Source: Hedera helix
Lineage: Eukaryota > Streptophyta > Magnoliopsida > Apiales > Araliaceae
DNA length: 64,000 bases
Direction of reading: 5' to 3'
NCBI GenBank assembly: GCA_947179155.2
Contig: OX359265.1
Coordinates: 258,001 to 322,000 of the forward strand
The notes under the pieces are model-generated. The model did no database searches and was not told the origin of the DNA. It was given only the letters and a program-made list of their open reading frames with translations. A program made the position numbers and the translations under genes. Below are positions 10,800-21,496 of the stretch, one piece after another (positions within the stretch are counted from its first letter, which is position 1; the number at the start of each line of letters is the position of its first letter).

Positions 10800-13728
10800 T
10801 CAAGGGCCTTCAGACTTGACAACATGAGAAACTCCTCTGTTGCTGATATCGAGTCCCTGAAAATGACCAAGGGGATCCTGCTGTAGTGTCTCTGAGAGAA
10901 CCTGGGCATGGGCAGCTGCAAGCATATGGTGCTGCTGACTTGACATGCTAGACTGGAGAGAATAGAACCGTGACATTTGTACATTCAAGGGATCACTTGG
11001 CCCTGGTTGTGGCTGGTGTGGAAAGAAGGCAGACCGGTTATACGGGACATGGTGCATTCCTAGGTCGTCTGCATCTGAATGGGTTGCCATTTTGCCCATT
11101 GCAACTCTGAGCCTTTCCACTTCCTGCTTCAGTGTTTCATTCAAGGCTGCTTTTTCAAAACAATACGATAGAGATGAATTAGATCCCAATAATTTCCACA
11201 TTGGTAAAAGTTTGCGAAGGAATGGAGGAGAAAGAAATATGGATAAAACTCTAATTAAATTAAATGTAGCAAAATTTTATTCTATTACTCATACCCAATT
11301 TTGCTTTTAGACCAAGTATATAATCATTAAAATTGCCCTTGTAAGTTTTTGGTTGTGATACACCAGTTTATCCATCAATCTGATTTGTTGACACAGAGTA
11401 TAAATATGTTTTTAAAATTACTTTCATTCCCTAACAAAACAGTAGTTAAGCTAGAAATAGTATATGAATATAGTTTTGAAACTTGCCATCCCGTAGCTGA
11501 GCTTGCTGTTCCATGGTTTGTAAACGGAGCTTAAGCTCTGTGTTTTCAGTTGACAGACCCGTTGTATCTCTCTGAACAAGAAAACAACAATAATATATAA
11601 GAATATAAAAAGTAATATGATTGAGAGGAGAGAAAAGAAAAGAACTTCTATTGGAAAAGAGTAACATACTCCATATGCATACACAATAAACTCGGAAGCG
11701 TTTTGTAAAGCCAGGTATGAAGCTTGTACAAATGCAATAACAAACATAAGACGATTGAAATAAAGGTTAGTTCATTTTAAGCCTGCAGCAACACAGTTCT
11801 ATCATATTAAAGTTAAAAGAGTATTGACATGCTAAGTTCTCCTGGGAAAGGCATCAAATAGTCACCATAAAATATGGGTGGTTGTACGTGCAAGGTACAC
11901 AATGGATTGGTGGGGAGCTACCTTGGCGGTGGCAGTAGAATTTTAATTTTCTCCTCTTTTTTGGGATTTGTGGTTTCATGCCCAAGTGATGGAGTTTTGA
12001 GTTCTTGGAAGGGAAGTAAGGTAGCAGCAAAGTTGGACCAGTTTAGCAGGTGGCAGCACCTCTATGCCTATAGGGTTGTGCGTGGAAAGAATAAAACAGA
12101 TGCTCTTCCAAAAGAGAGGAAATATCCATATTAAACTGCAGTACTTGTTGATTTCAAACGATAACTTGTATTATGTCTAGTCTTTTGTTGAGTTTAAAGG
12201 AGAGATGAGAACACATGCTTAGGCTTTTCTCCCTTGGTACTTATGATCTTAAGAATGTGGACCCTTGATTGAATATCGGCAGTTAAATTATGTCAACAAT
12301 GTACCGCATAACTACTATAATCGCTGAATGTCAATTTACCCTTATTTATGAACACATATATATATGTGCGAAGAACTAAAGGACTTGACAAAATCCACGT
12401 AAGGCAAGCCCTGCAAGTAATCCTAAGATCACCTGGAAAAGAGTTAGCTGTGCAGAAAGCGTTGTTGCTTCTGTTTGAAGGGACTGCACTTTTCTCTCAA
12501 GTTCAGTTATATAGTGTGCCTTCCTCTCTTTTGAGCGAGAAGCGGACTGTCGATTTGCCAAAATCCTGTATATTATATACAAAATATCATAAGATCACAA
12601 AAGTTCAAGCCAAATTCATACAAGGGAACTTTCAGTTAAGAGTAACAAGAAAAGAACAAGTTTTAATTTCAGTACTCTACCAAAGACATGGATGGAAACA
12701 TGTTCACATCTAACTCCAAAGCAGAAGAATGCAAAATCATATTTAGATGCAAAACTCAACAAATCTCCCGCATCTTGATGAGAATGAAATATTTGGCATT
12801 CGTGCATGTAAATCTGAGACTTGAAAAGACGTGAATATAAAAAATAAAGCAGCAATTAGCCTGTGCAATCCGACATCAGCATTTGAAAATCATAGTTATA
12901 TTACCAGTAACAATTGTCAATTAATTTGAAGAGTCCATTTTCCCTCTCTAACATATACAGAGACAATCGCAGCAACTTACAAAGTTTCAGCTTTAATTTG
13001 AGACAGACAGACAGACAGACAGATATATTGGGAATGAAACTATAAAATCCTCTCCAGTTGGGTAATTGGTTCTTATCATACGGTATATAAATTAAGGAAG
13101 GCAATCGTAAGAGAGGGGAAAATGAAAGAAAGGCGAGTAGTTGCAGTAATAGTAACTAAGAAATAATCAATAATTATATGGAGGAGTACCTCTTAGCACG
13201 CTTGGGATCAAGAGTCCACAACTCAGCAAGCTTATCAGGAGCCATGGCCTTCTTGGCCTCTATACTCTGATCAATCAAATTACTGCTGCTGCTGCTGCAA
13301 TTGAATAGATTAGTGTACGAACTATCCACTGCATTATTGTGCCGATGGCGAGGCCTGCTGCTACTGATTTTCTCTCCTCCACTTGCATTGGAAATATTGG
13401 CATTGGCATTGTCTAATAATAAGCTGCTGCTGCAACTTCGTCCTCCGTTCATTAAGTTGGATCCATCAGCTCCTCCGAGTTTCTCCATGTCCGTGTATGT
13501 GCAGAATAGATCGTCCTCCGATAAAAGCTCTTCGAAATTCCCAGAAGGTGCATCGAAGGGGTCCGACCCCAGATCTAGGTCGTCCGGCAGCCGGAAGTTC
13601 ACTTCCGACTGTGCTCGCCGGTGGTGTGACGGCCTGGTCGACAGATTTGGAAAAGCCGCCGCCCCACAGGAAAGCTTATTACTGGGCTTCGGATTTGCTG
13701 CTGCTGATGACGATGATGGATCTTGCAT
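10800..13728 (-). CDS. Group I bZIP transcription factor, bZIP18/52-like, four exons
   Basis: Exons on the minus strand are 13728-13190, 12565-12433, 11571-11487 and 11146-10800. The phases close to 368 codons (367 aa). It is a nuclear DNA-binding regulator. Visible features: HRRAQSEVNF near residue 40 (an R-x-x-S site conserved in this group and typical of 14-3-3-regulated members); an acidic DLFCTYTDMEKL segment; conserved MAPDKLAELWTLDPKRAKR leading into the basic region NRQSASRSKERK, with the Lys after N-x7 that marks group I; a long leucine zipper over exons 2-4; and a Gln/His-rich C-terminus with QQDPLGHFQGLDI. Intron 3 uses a GC donor. The frame ends at TGA 10802-10800, but the next ten codons in the same frame encode a tail like SASESSNTF before a second TGA (10769-10767), so this copy seems to lack a conserved tail. 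The ATG sits in a 5'-UTR-like region; no closer alternative is evident. Confidence 0.9.
13004..13023. repeat. (CAGA)n microsatellite in bZIP intron 1
   Basis: Five tandem CAGA units lie inside the intron between bZIP exons 1 and 2. Confidence 0.85.
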
Positions 13729-15864
13729 TGTTGATTCTCTCCCTCCCCTCTACCTCTGTCTCTGACTAACTTTTGAGTTTCGTTATCCGGCTTCTATTAC
13801 TACTCCCCCAACTTCATATATCAAATCAAATAAAATAAACTACTAAACAGACATTATTATTAGGATAAGAATAATACTGTTAGATAACTAAACAAAACTT
13901 ATCTCGATAATTGGACAAAAGGGGTAGCTACCTGCTACTTATATAACTTCTGTCCGTCTGGCTGGCTACATTATTTATCTTCTCATTAAGGTAGGCCCAA
14001 ATACAAGGATGGGCCTTTAAGCCACTCCAATATTTTTTTTCTCTCCTCTTCCGCATCCACAAATGTCAGTGGCTTCCCTTACCACTTAGTTACCTCAGCC
14101 CACACATTAATCTTTCTCCTTTTCGCATTCTTAAGGACTTCATTGAACCCTAATATCTCTAGCTCTCAAGTCTTCCCTGCAAATCTAATCAATCCATTTT
14201 CTTCTGCCGCTGAATTTCTCCATATTTTGGCTTCCTTTTTCAGTGTTTTAATTAAACATATTAATAAAATTTTAAAAGTCAGAATTATAAACTTTTTAAA
14301 AATAAAACTGTGATATTTTTAAATTTAAAATTGACGTAGTTTACTTAAGTTTTGAAATTGATATATTTTATAATTAGCGATACTTTATAAATAATTTATG
14401 ATATTCATAGTTGTATTATTATAAATTATATGAATTTATATCAACTTTGAGTTTAAGATTAACTTTTAAAAAATTAATATTAATTTTATAATTTGGACAA
14501 GATGCAATATTATTTATTATTGGATTGTATATAGAATGATAATTTGGGTGAAAGTAATTGCATCCATTGCACTGATGTGAACGGTCGGTCGGCCACTTCC
14601 TCCGTTTCTGAGGTTTAAAACTAAGGATTGAAAAATGGTTTGTTCTTAAATTTTTCCTCAAATGATTTGGTAGTGGTATTGAACAAAATATTTTGTATTC
14701 TTGGACAAAAATGAATCAAGACAACCACCAAGGTTGTTATGTCGTACCATTTGCAATTAAAAATACAAAAAAAAAAACATATAATAAAGGGAAATATTAT
14801 TTTCATAAAGACAATTATGATGATATTCCTCCAGAGGTCCTAACGTAGATCTCATTCACTAATTTTTATTTTATTTTATTATTATTATTGTGAAGGATGA
14901 CTTGTGGAACTATGTTCAATTATAGAAATATCAATTCCCTCTATATCAATCCCTGCAAAGGACCACAAATTTTTATGAACTAACTTCTAATCTACTTGCG
15001 GAACATGACTAAAATAGAGACCAGATAATAACACCAATTTTCGTTACTACAAAGTATACAAGCATACAACCTTATTACTTAAGCATGTCCAGAACATCTA
15101 ATAGGGACTGCCTGCTATTATTTGGAGTATCAGCTAATCTAATCAATACAACAGTGACATTATTCTTTTTTCATATTTTTTTTTTCTTTTGTTTAGGTAG
15201 TAGAAGGGCAATACAAGAATGAGCAAACTAAACACACTTCAAGCCCCAAACTACCAAGGTTATAACTGTACAAACATTCCATCCGCTTGCTTGCGTTTCT
15301 CTAACCCACCTTCTCCTTCAGCATTTTCAAGTTTTAGAATATCTACAAAGCCGAGAACTGCAAATTCCAGCCACTAAATAGTCAAACAAAGCAATTTATG
15401 ACACAAACCCTTTCTGACTTAACAAACTAGATTGCACATCAGTTCGTATACAATTAAAATATTCTTCTCCCGGTACGAGGAAGATTTACTTCATTTGGTA
15501 TTGACCCAAATAGTAGTTTATAAATATAACATATTCACCATGTAAGTACTGGAAAAATGAAATGGTGAAGTAGATTCCAAGCTTTACAGAATCATGCAAC
15601 TTAAAAATATGCTGATATCAATGGTTTAAAGTCATGAAGAGCTACAGAATTTGATTAAAAAAAAGGTTGGTTAATTCATGAACAGGATGGAGATGAAACC
15701 CTGAACCAAAAAGAAATAAGCTTCCCAGTACCTGAAATAATTTCTGAACTAAATGAAAAAAGAAATTTATATTGAAACCAACTTCATGATGCGACTAAAA
15801 TACAGCTGCTGTTAAGGCAAGATTCGTAGCTCACCCCAGCAATCAACTATGTCAGACGCTCAGT
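13729..15864. other. Intergenic: bZIP promoter side and 3' flank of the next gene
   Basis: The first few hundred bases upstream of the bZIP ATG (to about 14200) are CT-rich, as expected of a 5' UTR and promoter. From 14230 to 15860 the sequence is AT-rich with no supported coding segment. Its right end should contain the 3' UTR of the small gene at 15865. Confidence 0.6.
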
Positions 15865-16185
15865 TCATCCTTCCTCATCATTCGATTGAGGTGCATTTTC
15901 TGAGTCCTTATTGACCATCACCTCCACTTTTACCTCAACTGGAACTGGATGTGGGGATGAAGTGCCTGCACAAAGAAGCATATCAAATACTATGTTACAT
16001 GGACTCTTCTAAATGGGTGAAGTACCGTGTCAGACACCCAACACACCCAGACATGGGTGTGGGGGTATTGGATATGACACGTCACCAATAGGGAAGAACA
16101 AAAATGAGGAGAGGAGAAAAATAAAGATGATTGAAAGAAGAGATAAATCCACCACAAAAGAAAAGAGGGGGGGTTTTTTTCTTTT

Positions 16186-16217
<32 letters not shown>

Positions 16218-18283
16218 GTAAAGATGTCTTCATGTTCATGTACATACTTATTATAGAGTTTTGCTTAAGGAAGACAACGTAGTTGCACAAGTTGCGAGAC
16301 CTTTTATCCAAGTATAGTGTCTACACACAACCATATCAAATATTAGACATTCCTCAGACTTGTTCGTGTGTCTAAAGAAAAAAATTTGACCTAATCCAAC
16401 ACTTAGATACATACCCACACCCAGTCCATGTAACATAGGTCAAATATGTGGAAAAAAAATGTAGGACTACCAGAGAAAGAGTGGACAGCTTATTCTTGTT
16501 TTTCTCACAAACTATCCTTGATGTATCCCAAAATCCTATATCCAACATTACTACTCTTTACATAATTGTAATAGTTTACAATTCAAGCTGCTGATGACAA
16601 ATGAGTTCCAACTTCCAAGAAGTTCACTGAGGAACGTGCTTCAAATTAATGCTAGTGGATTAAACAGGTAACATAAGAGGTATCAATTTAGCACAACCAA
16701 ATTGACAAACCTAAGTGGACTAACATTAATTATTCATCATTTTTCCTATGATCAGTGTTAGAAAAGTAAATAAACTGACAGGCTTGAGTAAATCTCCAAT
16801 GATGCAACCCCACTATCTTTTATTCCCTGCCACACACTATATCCCGAACATCAGAACTCAGAAACTCAGGCTTATGCCATTCTCATTTCGCAGACCAGTT
16901 TTAAGGTTCAAAATAAAAAAATGAAACTCAATTGTTTCTATAATCTATACCTCATCTCCCCACCAACTATTGGTTACAACAAATTACATTTTCAACTTGT
17001 GCCAGATGAGTAACGCACAAATGGGGCTTGTTGGCTGTCTGACATAAAAATATTTCAGGCATGCTAAAAGAAATTACAGTTATAGGCATGAAAATTTTCA
17101 TATCAGTAGAGTTAAAAAGTTTATTTAAATTGAAAAGGCTTTCCACAGTTAATTGCTTGCAAGGGAAGCCCAGTTTTAAGCCATTCTCTTTGGTAAATTA
17201 ATGTTAATTGCATGCACATTGATTTGATAATTTACACAGTTTTAAGCAGTTGAATTCTGGTGTAATTTGAGCTTTCTTATAAAATTTATTTTAACACTAA
17301 TATTTTGCCTACCACTAGACTTAATTGCTGTATGGTCCTCCAATCTCCATTATGACTGTGTCGGTAATGTTTATATGGATAATACAGCTATAATCATCAA
17401 GAAGTCCTCAAACAATCCTCTCATAGTCTCACAAAGCCAAGTTAGCAAATTTTTTTACTCAAGAAAATTATTCCCTCCTTTCTACAAAAAGGCAATGTCC
17501 TCTAGTTTAACATCACAATTTCATTATCATACCACCAAGCACACCACACCACACCACAACTAAACAATCATTATTTTAGGGTAAACATCGAACAAATAAT
17601 AATACCTAAAAGTTTGCAAATTTGCAAATGGGACATTTCGTGTGAAATCCGGTAGTATTGTTAATTACAAAAAGTCACAGAACTTCTGCGAAAAAAGAAT
17701 TTAAGCAAGAAATGAGATTTTCAGGTATTAAAAATAGAAAAAACCAGAAGAGGGGAGAAAATTTCAGCTCATATGGGTGGGATTTCAACGGAAAATCAGA
17801 AAATGAATATGATTCAAGAAAGAGGGGGCGGTTAAAGGAGGTACCTTGGATGAAATAAGAAGAAGAGGGCCAACCACGGATGGTAGAGAGAGAGAGGGAT
17901 TCGTCATCGGTCAACGGATCGGTCAACTTACCGATGACTTGAACCAGGCCGTGGGGATAACTAGGGCGAGGAGGGACCCAATAAGAAGAGCCCGGTATGA
18001 AAGGGAGCCAATCAGGCGCGGATCGCTTCACGATGATGTTGTGGATCACGTCCTCGAGCTTGCGAATTCCCAAGACCTCGACATCGTCGTTTGATGAAGA
18101 AGAAGAAGAAGAATCGATGTCCACCTCGATCAGTTGGGCCTTGCCGGAATGGTCGGAACGGTGTCTGTGGCTGTGGCTCAGAATGCGAGGCGACACAGGG
18201 AGGAGGTGGAGGAATGATGATGATGATGAAGACGACTGTGAGGATGCTCTAATTAGGGTTCGAGGGGGGAATAATCGAGCCAT
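15865..18283 (-). CDS. Small plant-specific protein of unknown function, two exons
   Basis: Exon 1 is 18283-17845 and exon 2 is 15965-15865. The junction is G|GC with a GT donor and a TTTGTGCAG acceptor, giving 180 codons (179 aa). I recall this as a conserved plant family without a named function. The N-terminus (MARLFPPRTLIRASSQSS, Arg/Ser-rich with no acids) looks like a mitochondrial or plastid transit peptide, which is inference. The core reads VEVLGIRKLEDVIHNIIVKR, then PDWLPFIPGSSYWVPP, then LTDDESLSLSTIRGWPSS. Exon 2 supplies an acidic tail ending SNDEEG. No catalytic motif is visible. The intron is 1879 bp and carries a MITE. A (GT)n(GA)n tract lies in the presumed 5' UTR at 18340-18393. 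Confidence 0.8.
15990..16438. mobile_element. MITE with 16-bp terminal inverted repeats, in an intron
   Basis: CTATGTTACATGGACT at 15990-16005 is repeated as its exact reverse complement at 16423-16438. The flanks ATCAAATA (15982-15989) and GTCAAATA (16439-16446) match at 7 of 8 bases and look like a target-site duplication. Internally there are a CACCC/GGGTG-rich stretch and a low-complexity core. The TIRs resemble a MITE class with CTATGTT(G/A)C termini that I recall from asterid genomes; superfamily (hAT or Mutator) is not certain. Confidence 0.8.
16166..16217. repeat. G/T homopolymer block inside the MITE
   Basis: Consecutive runs of G, T, a C-interrupted T run and about 20 G form one block. 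Open frames through it are artefacts. Confidence 0.85.
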
Positions 18284-18339
18284 GGAGAGAAAGAAACAGA
18301 GGGTGGATTGTGTTGGTGAGAAAAATAGGGGCGAACTTT

Positions 18340-18393
<54 letters not shown>
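18340..18393. repeat. (GT)n(GA)n compound microsatellite
   Basis: Alternating GT followed by GA units lies 57-110 bp upstream of the ATG of the small gene on the minus strand, i.e. in its 5' UTR or promoter, where it appears as (TC)n(AC)n. Confidence 0.85.
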
Positions 18394-18395
<2 letters not shown>

Positions 18396-18849
18396 ACAAG
18401 TCTACGCCAACATACTAGGGAAAATTCTCTACTTATCTCCTCCTGGTTGTGAATTCAGGACGGAACAGAATTGGAAACTTTATACTACTAGTAAGGCGGA
18501 AAAGAAAATAAAAAACATTCAATTTATAAGCTTTTATTTACTTCTTTTTAATTTTTTTTTTTTTGTTATTGACTTCATTTAGATTATTATTTTATTTTAT
18601 ATCATTTTTATGGGATTAAGTTTGCAAGTTTAATTGAAAAGAAATTAAAAAGAGAATTTAAAATTTAAGGGAGAAAAGAAAAAATAAATAAATTTATTTC
18701 TTTGTTTTTTGTGTGTCTTAGAAACAAAATTTAATGCAAAAATAATATATTATTATTTTACCATTACGAATCACTTTTAATATATCACTATAAGGATATT
18801 TTTGATATTTAAAAATATTTTATAAGTTTTGGATCAATTAAATATAATA

Positions 18850-19172
18850 ACATCATGTACCTATTTTTAAAGTTCGTAAAGAATCAACTCCAAAGTCTCT
18901 TTTCTCAGACAACACAAACCGAGACGGATGATCTAAATGAGTTTCAAAATCAAAATCAGTAAACTTAAATCCTGGATTAACAAAACAGCTATCTTCTAAA
19001 GCATATGACCCCCCTGATCCATACGAATCTAGAAAAATAAACTCAGCCTCGTTTCATCAGACACTTGAGAAGATGCACTATGCCACTTAAAAAATAAACT
19101 CCTGAAAACTGCTGCATCAACATATGCTCGTATTGACTTGGTAACAATTCCTCTTAAATCATAGCTCTGCTC
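18850..19172 (-). pseudogene. Gene fragment with frameshift, family not recognised
   Basis: Minus-strand reading gives YDLRGIVTKSIRAYVDAAVF and SLFFKWHSASSQVSDETRLS. After a one-base frame change it gives FLDSYGSGGSYALEDSCFVN, FKFTDFDFETHLDHPSRFVL and SEKRDFGVDSL, ending TGA near 18852. The two parts have normal protein-like composition and read on smoothly, so this looks like a real exon or pair of exons broken by a 1-nt indel, not chance. No start codon or flanking exons were found. I do not recognise the family. Confidence 0.5.
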
Positions 19173-19173
19173 C

Positions 19174-19220
<47 letters not shown>

Positions 19221-19222
19221 CC
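19174..19222. repeat. (AAT)n microsatellite
   Basis: About 16 AAT/ATA units lie directly upstream, on the minus strand, of the unrecognised gene fragment. Confidence 0.9.
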
Positions 19223-19781
19223 ATACTTCATAATATTGAAATGTTTACCTCTTTTTTTTAAATTACATTCGTGGTACTTTCATTCGCTTATTGCTATTCT
19301 ATGCATGGAAAAAAAAACTTCCTTGCCGATGACCCGGTAAAAAATTTTTCTTGAAAAGTCATATATTCACTGTTAAACATTACTTATAGAATATATGAAT
19401 AATGTCCACCTTTTATCCTCAATTTCATGCATCAAAATAACATTCTACCAAAAGAAAAATAATCTATAACTCACAAATCTGAAGCCATTTATAAAAATCA
19501 TGTGTACATAATCTGTTAAAAAGAACGGGTAAAAATAAGTAGGTAATGAAGAACATGAAAACCAATTTATATCATAAGCAAATATATACTTTCTGTGTTA
19601 CAAATTCAAAAAAATCTGTGTATATTTAAGATGTTTTCTTTAATAAGACCTGGAGAATGTTCATACATCAGGCTGCTACTTTGATTATCAAAAAGTATCA
19701 TCTTTAGCTTTGGCAATCCAGATTACTGCCTGTGTATGCATATGTTACTACCGGAAACTTAATCAACGGAAAGTGTAGCTT

Positions 19782-19885
19782 CTGGTCACGAATGTTGCCT
19801 CTGCTCATTCTTCCAAGAATTTTTAGCTGCTTCGGTTGATGACGCTTCGGAATCAGCATAATTACCATCTTTCTTTGGCTACTTA
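19782..19885 (-). pseudogene. Possible isolated terminal exon
   Basis: After an AG acceptor-like site, the minus strand encodes PKKDGNYADSEASSTEAAKN then SWKNEQRQHS and a TGA. The composition looks like a genuine acidic C-terminal tail. A leader-like stretch ending ATGGAG|GTGAGT occurs on the same strand at about 20292, but no connecting exon was found. It may be the end of a small gene or a remnant; weak support. Confidence 0.35.
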
Positions 19886-20447
19886 TAAGTTCATTCCACT
19901 AAACATCTAATGTGCAAATATAATCAAACCTTAAGATTTACCATCTAACTGGAAAGTTCACTCCATCCGATCTATCATCTACAAAAAATTTAAATAGAAA
20001 ACAAATACTAAAATTTTATATCTAAAACAAAATATGCCCTCCGTCACATAATGAGGGTCTCCATTCAAAAGCCAAAGCTTGAACGAATTATGAATGTAGC
20101 ATCAAAGCTAAATCTTTAAGCTAAACTATAAGTATTTATTTGGTACCTTAATTTTTAAATTAACAATTTATTATTGGAGGTTCATGAAAAAAGAAAATCT
20201 GGGAGAGAATTTGTGTATATATATGTGCGTGTGTATACATTTACTTGTAGATGTAATGACGACAGATGGAGAAGTATGAAAAAAGGACTCACCTCCATTC
20301 TATTGCTGATTTCGATTTCTAAAGTACCGGGCACATGAAGTTTTCTTGCTGTGAGTTGGTGGATTAATTAGAGAGATCGACATGAAGGAGGAGGAGATTT
20401 GTTGAGTTTGTTTTCCTCTTCCTTATTTCTTTTTGCTCCGATTTTAG

Positions 20448-20971
20448 ATGGGGTTGAATATAAGTATTGGTTTCAAATTAGGAGAAACCAAAGGATCGGA
20501 AAAGGAAGCTGAAGAGCATGGAGGAAAGACGGATTCAACGAATAGAAAATCAATCGCCACCGTGAGTACCGAGAGCAATCATACGCTTGGCGATGGCGAT
20601 ACAGGAGGCGGCGGCGCCGGACAAAAGAGACATCACATTGCCGCCCATTCTCTGGTATTTCAACCTCGGCTCATCTTCCTCCTCATCCTCTTCCTCTTAT
20701 TCAAAATCACGCTTGGCGATGGCGATACAGGAGGCGGCGGCGCCGGACAAAAGAGACATCACATTGCCGCCCATTCTCTGGTATTTCAACCTCGGCTCAT
20801 CTTCCTCCTCATCCTCTTCCTCTTATTCAAAATCTCTCTCATCATCGCCTTTGATTCCATTACATTATCTGATGTTTTGGAGACATTGGTATGGTTCGTA
20901 AAGAGATGGGATTTACAGTGGAGGAGGAGATGAAAAGATGGGTAGATGATTGGGCAATTGATCCAAGATAA
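20448..20971 (+). pseudogene. Unrecognised coding-like region with 126-bp in-frame tandem duplication
   Basis: Two frames stay open over a 126-bp direct repeat. One reads MGLNISIGFKLGETKGSEKE and on; the other reads MAIQEAAAPDKRDITLPPIL, WYFNLG and a poly-Ser run, twice. The downstream tail MVRKEMGFTVEEEMKRWVDD then WAIDPR and TAA (about 20888-20971) is in the third frame and looks the most protein-like. CCACC|GTGAGT at about 20562 is a good donor. The gene is therefore probably real or recently real, with an intron or frameshift I cannot place. I do not recognise the family. Confidence 0.4.
20583..20834 (+). repeat. Two-copy 126-bp tandem duplication
   Basis: ACGCTTGGCGATGGCGATAC starts copies at 20583 and 20709, which are virtually identical through TTATTCAAAATC. 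The length is a multiple of three (42 codons), so any frame is kept. Confidence 0.95.
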
Positions 20972-21496
20972 CTCGGTGATTTTTGTAATTGAGCGGATCG
21001 CCTAACGTACTTTTATATATATATAAGAATTGATATGAAGAATTATTTATAAGTTTAATTTTCTTAACTTACTTTGTTTGAAATCGCTTAAATGGGCGGC
21101 CAGTTTTGTACTAAGGGGTGGTTGTAGTTTGAGCTTTAAACATCTGAAGAGGGAACTCATTCTTTCAGATTTTGCCCAACTCCAATTATTTGAATCAAAA
21201 GTCACAGGTCTTTCCTACTAAAGAACAATAATCCAAATCCAAATAGGCAAATTCAAACAGGATCACACTTCACTTCCATAACACTAATGTGACTCATCTG
21301 CAGCTCAGATTGTGCACAAATGGATTTTATACCAGTATAGACATAATATTACAATTCGTATTTACAGGTTGTTGGTCACGGATACATTACAAAATTCGGA
21401 ATTATTGAGCAATCCAAAACCAGCAAGAGACTATTTTATTATAGCACTCAGAAATCATAGGTAAAAATGTATATACAGGTCTATATAATTTCAACC
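20972..21496. other. Intergenic between unknown gene and TBC gene
   Basis: No supported coding segment. It should contain the 3' UTR of the TBC gene on its right side. Confidence 0.6.

Noticed and set aside
13301..13769. Plus-strand frames of 154 and 128 codons
   Set aside because: Antisense shadows of bZIP exon 1, which has clear family conservation on the minus strand.
16013..16311. Gly-rich and Pro-rich frames around the homopolymer block
   Set aside because: They lie in a MITE and its poly-G/poly-T core; frame is an artefact.
17997..18452. 151-aa plus-strand frame
   Set aside because: Antisense to the first exon of the small gene and running into the GT/GA microsatellite.
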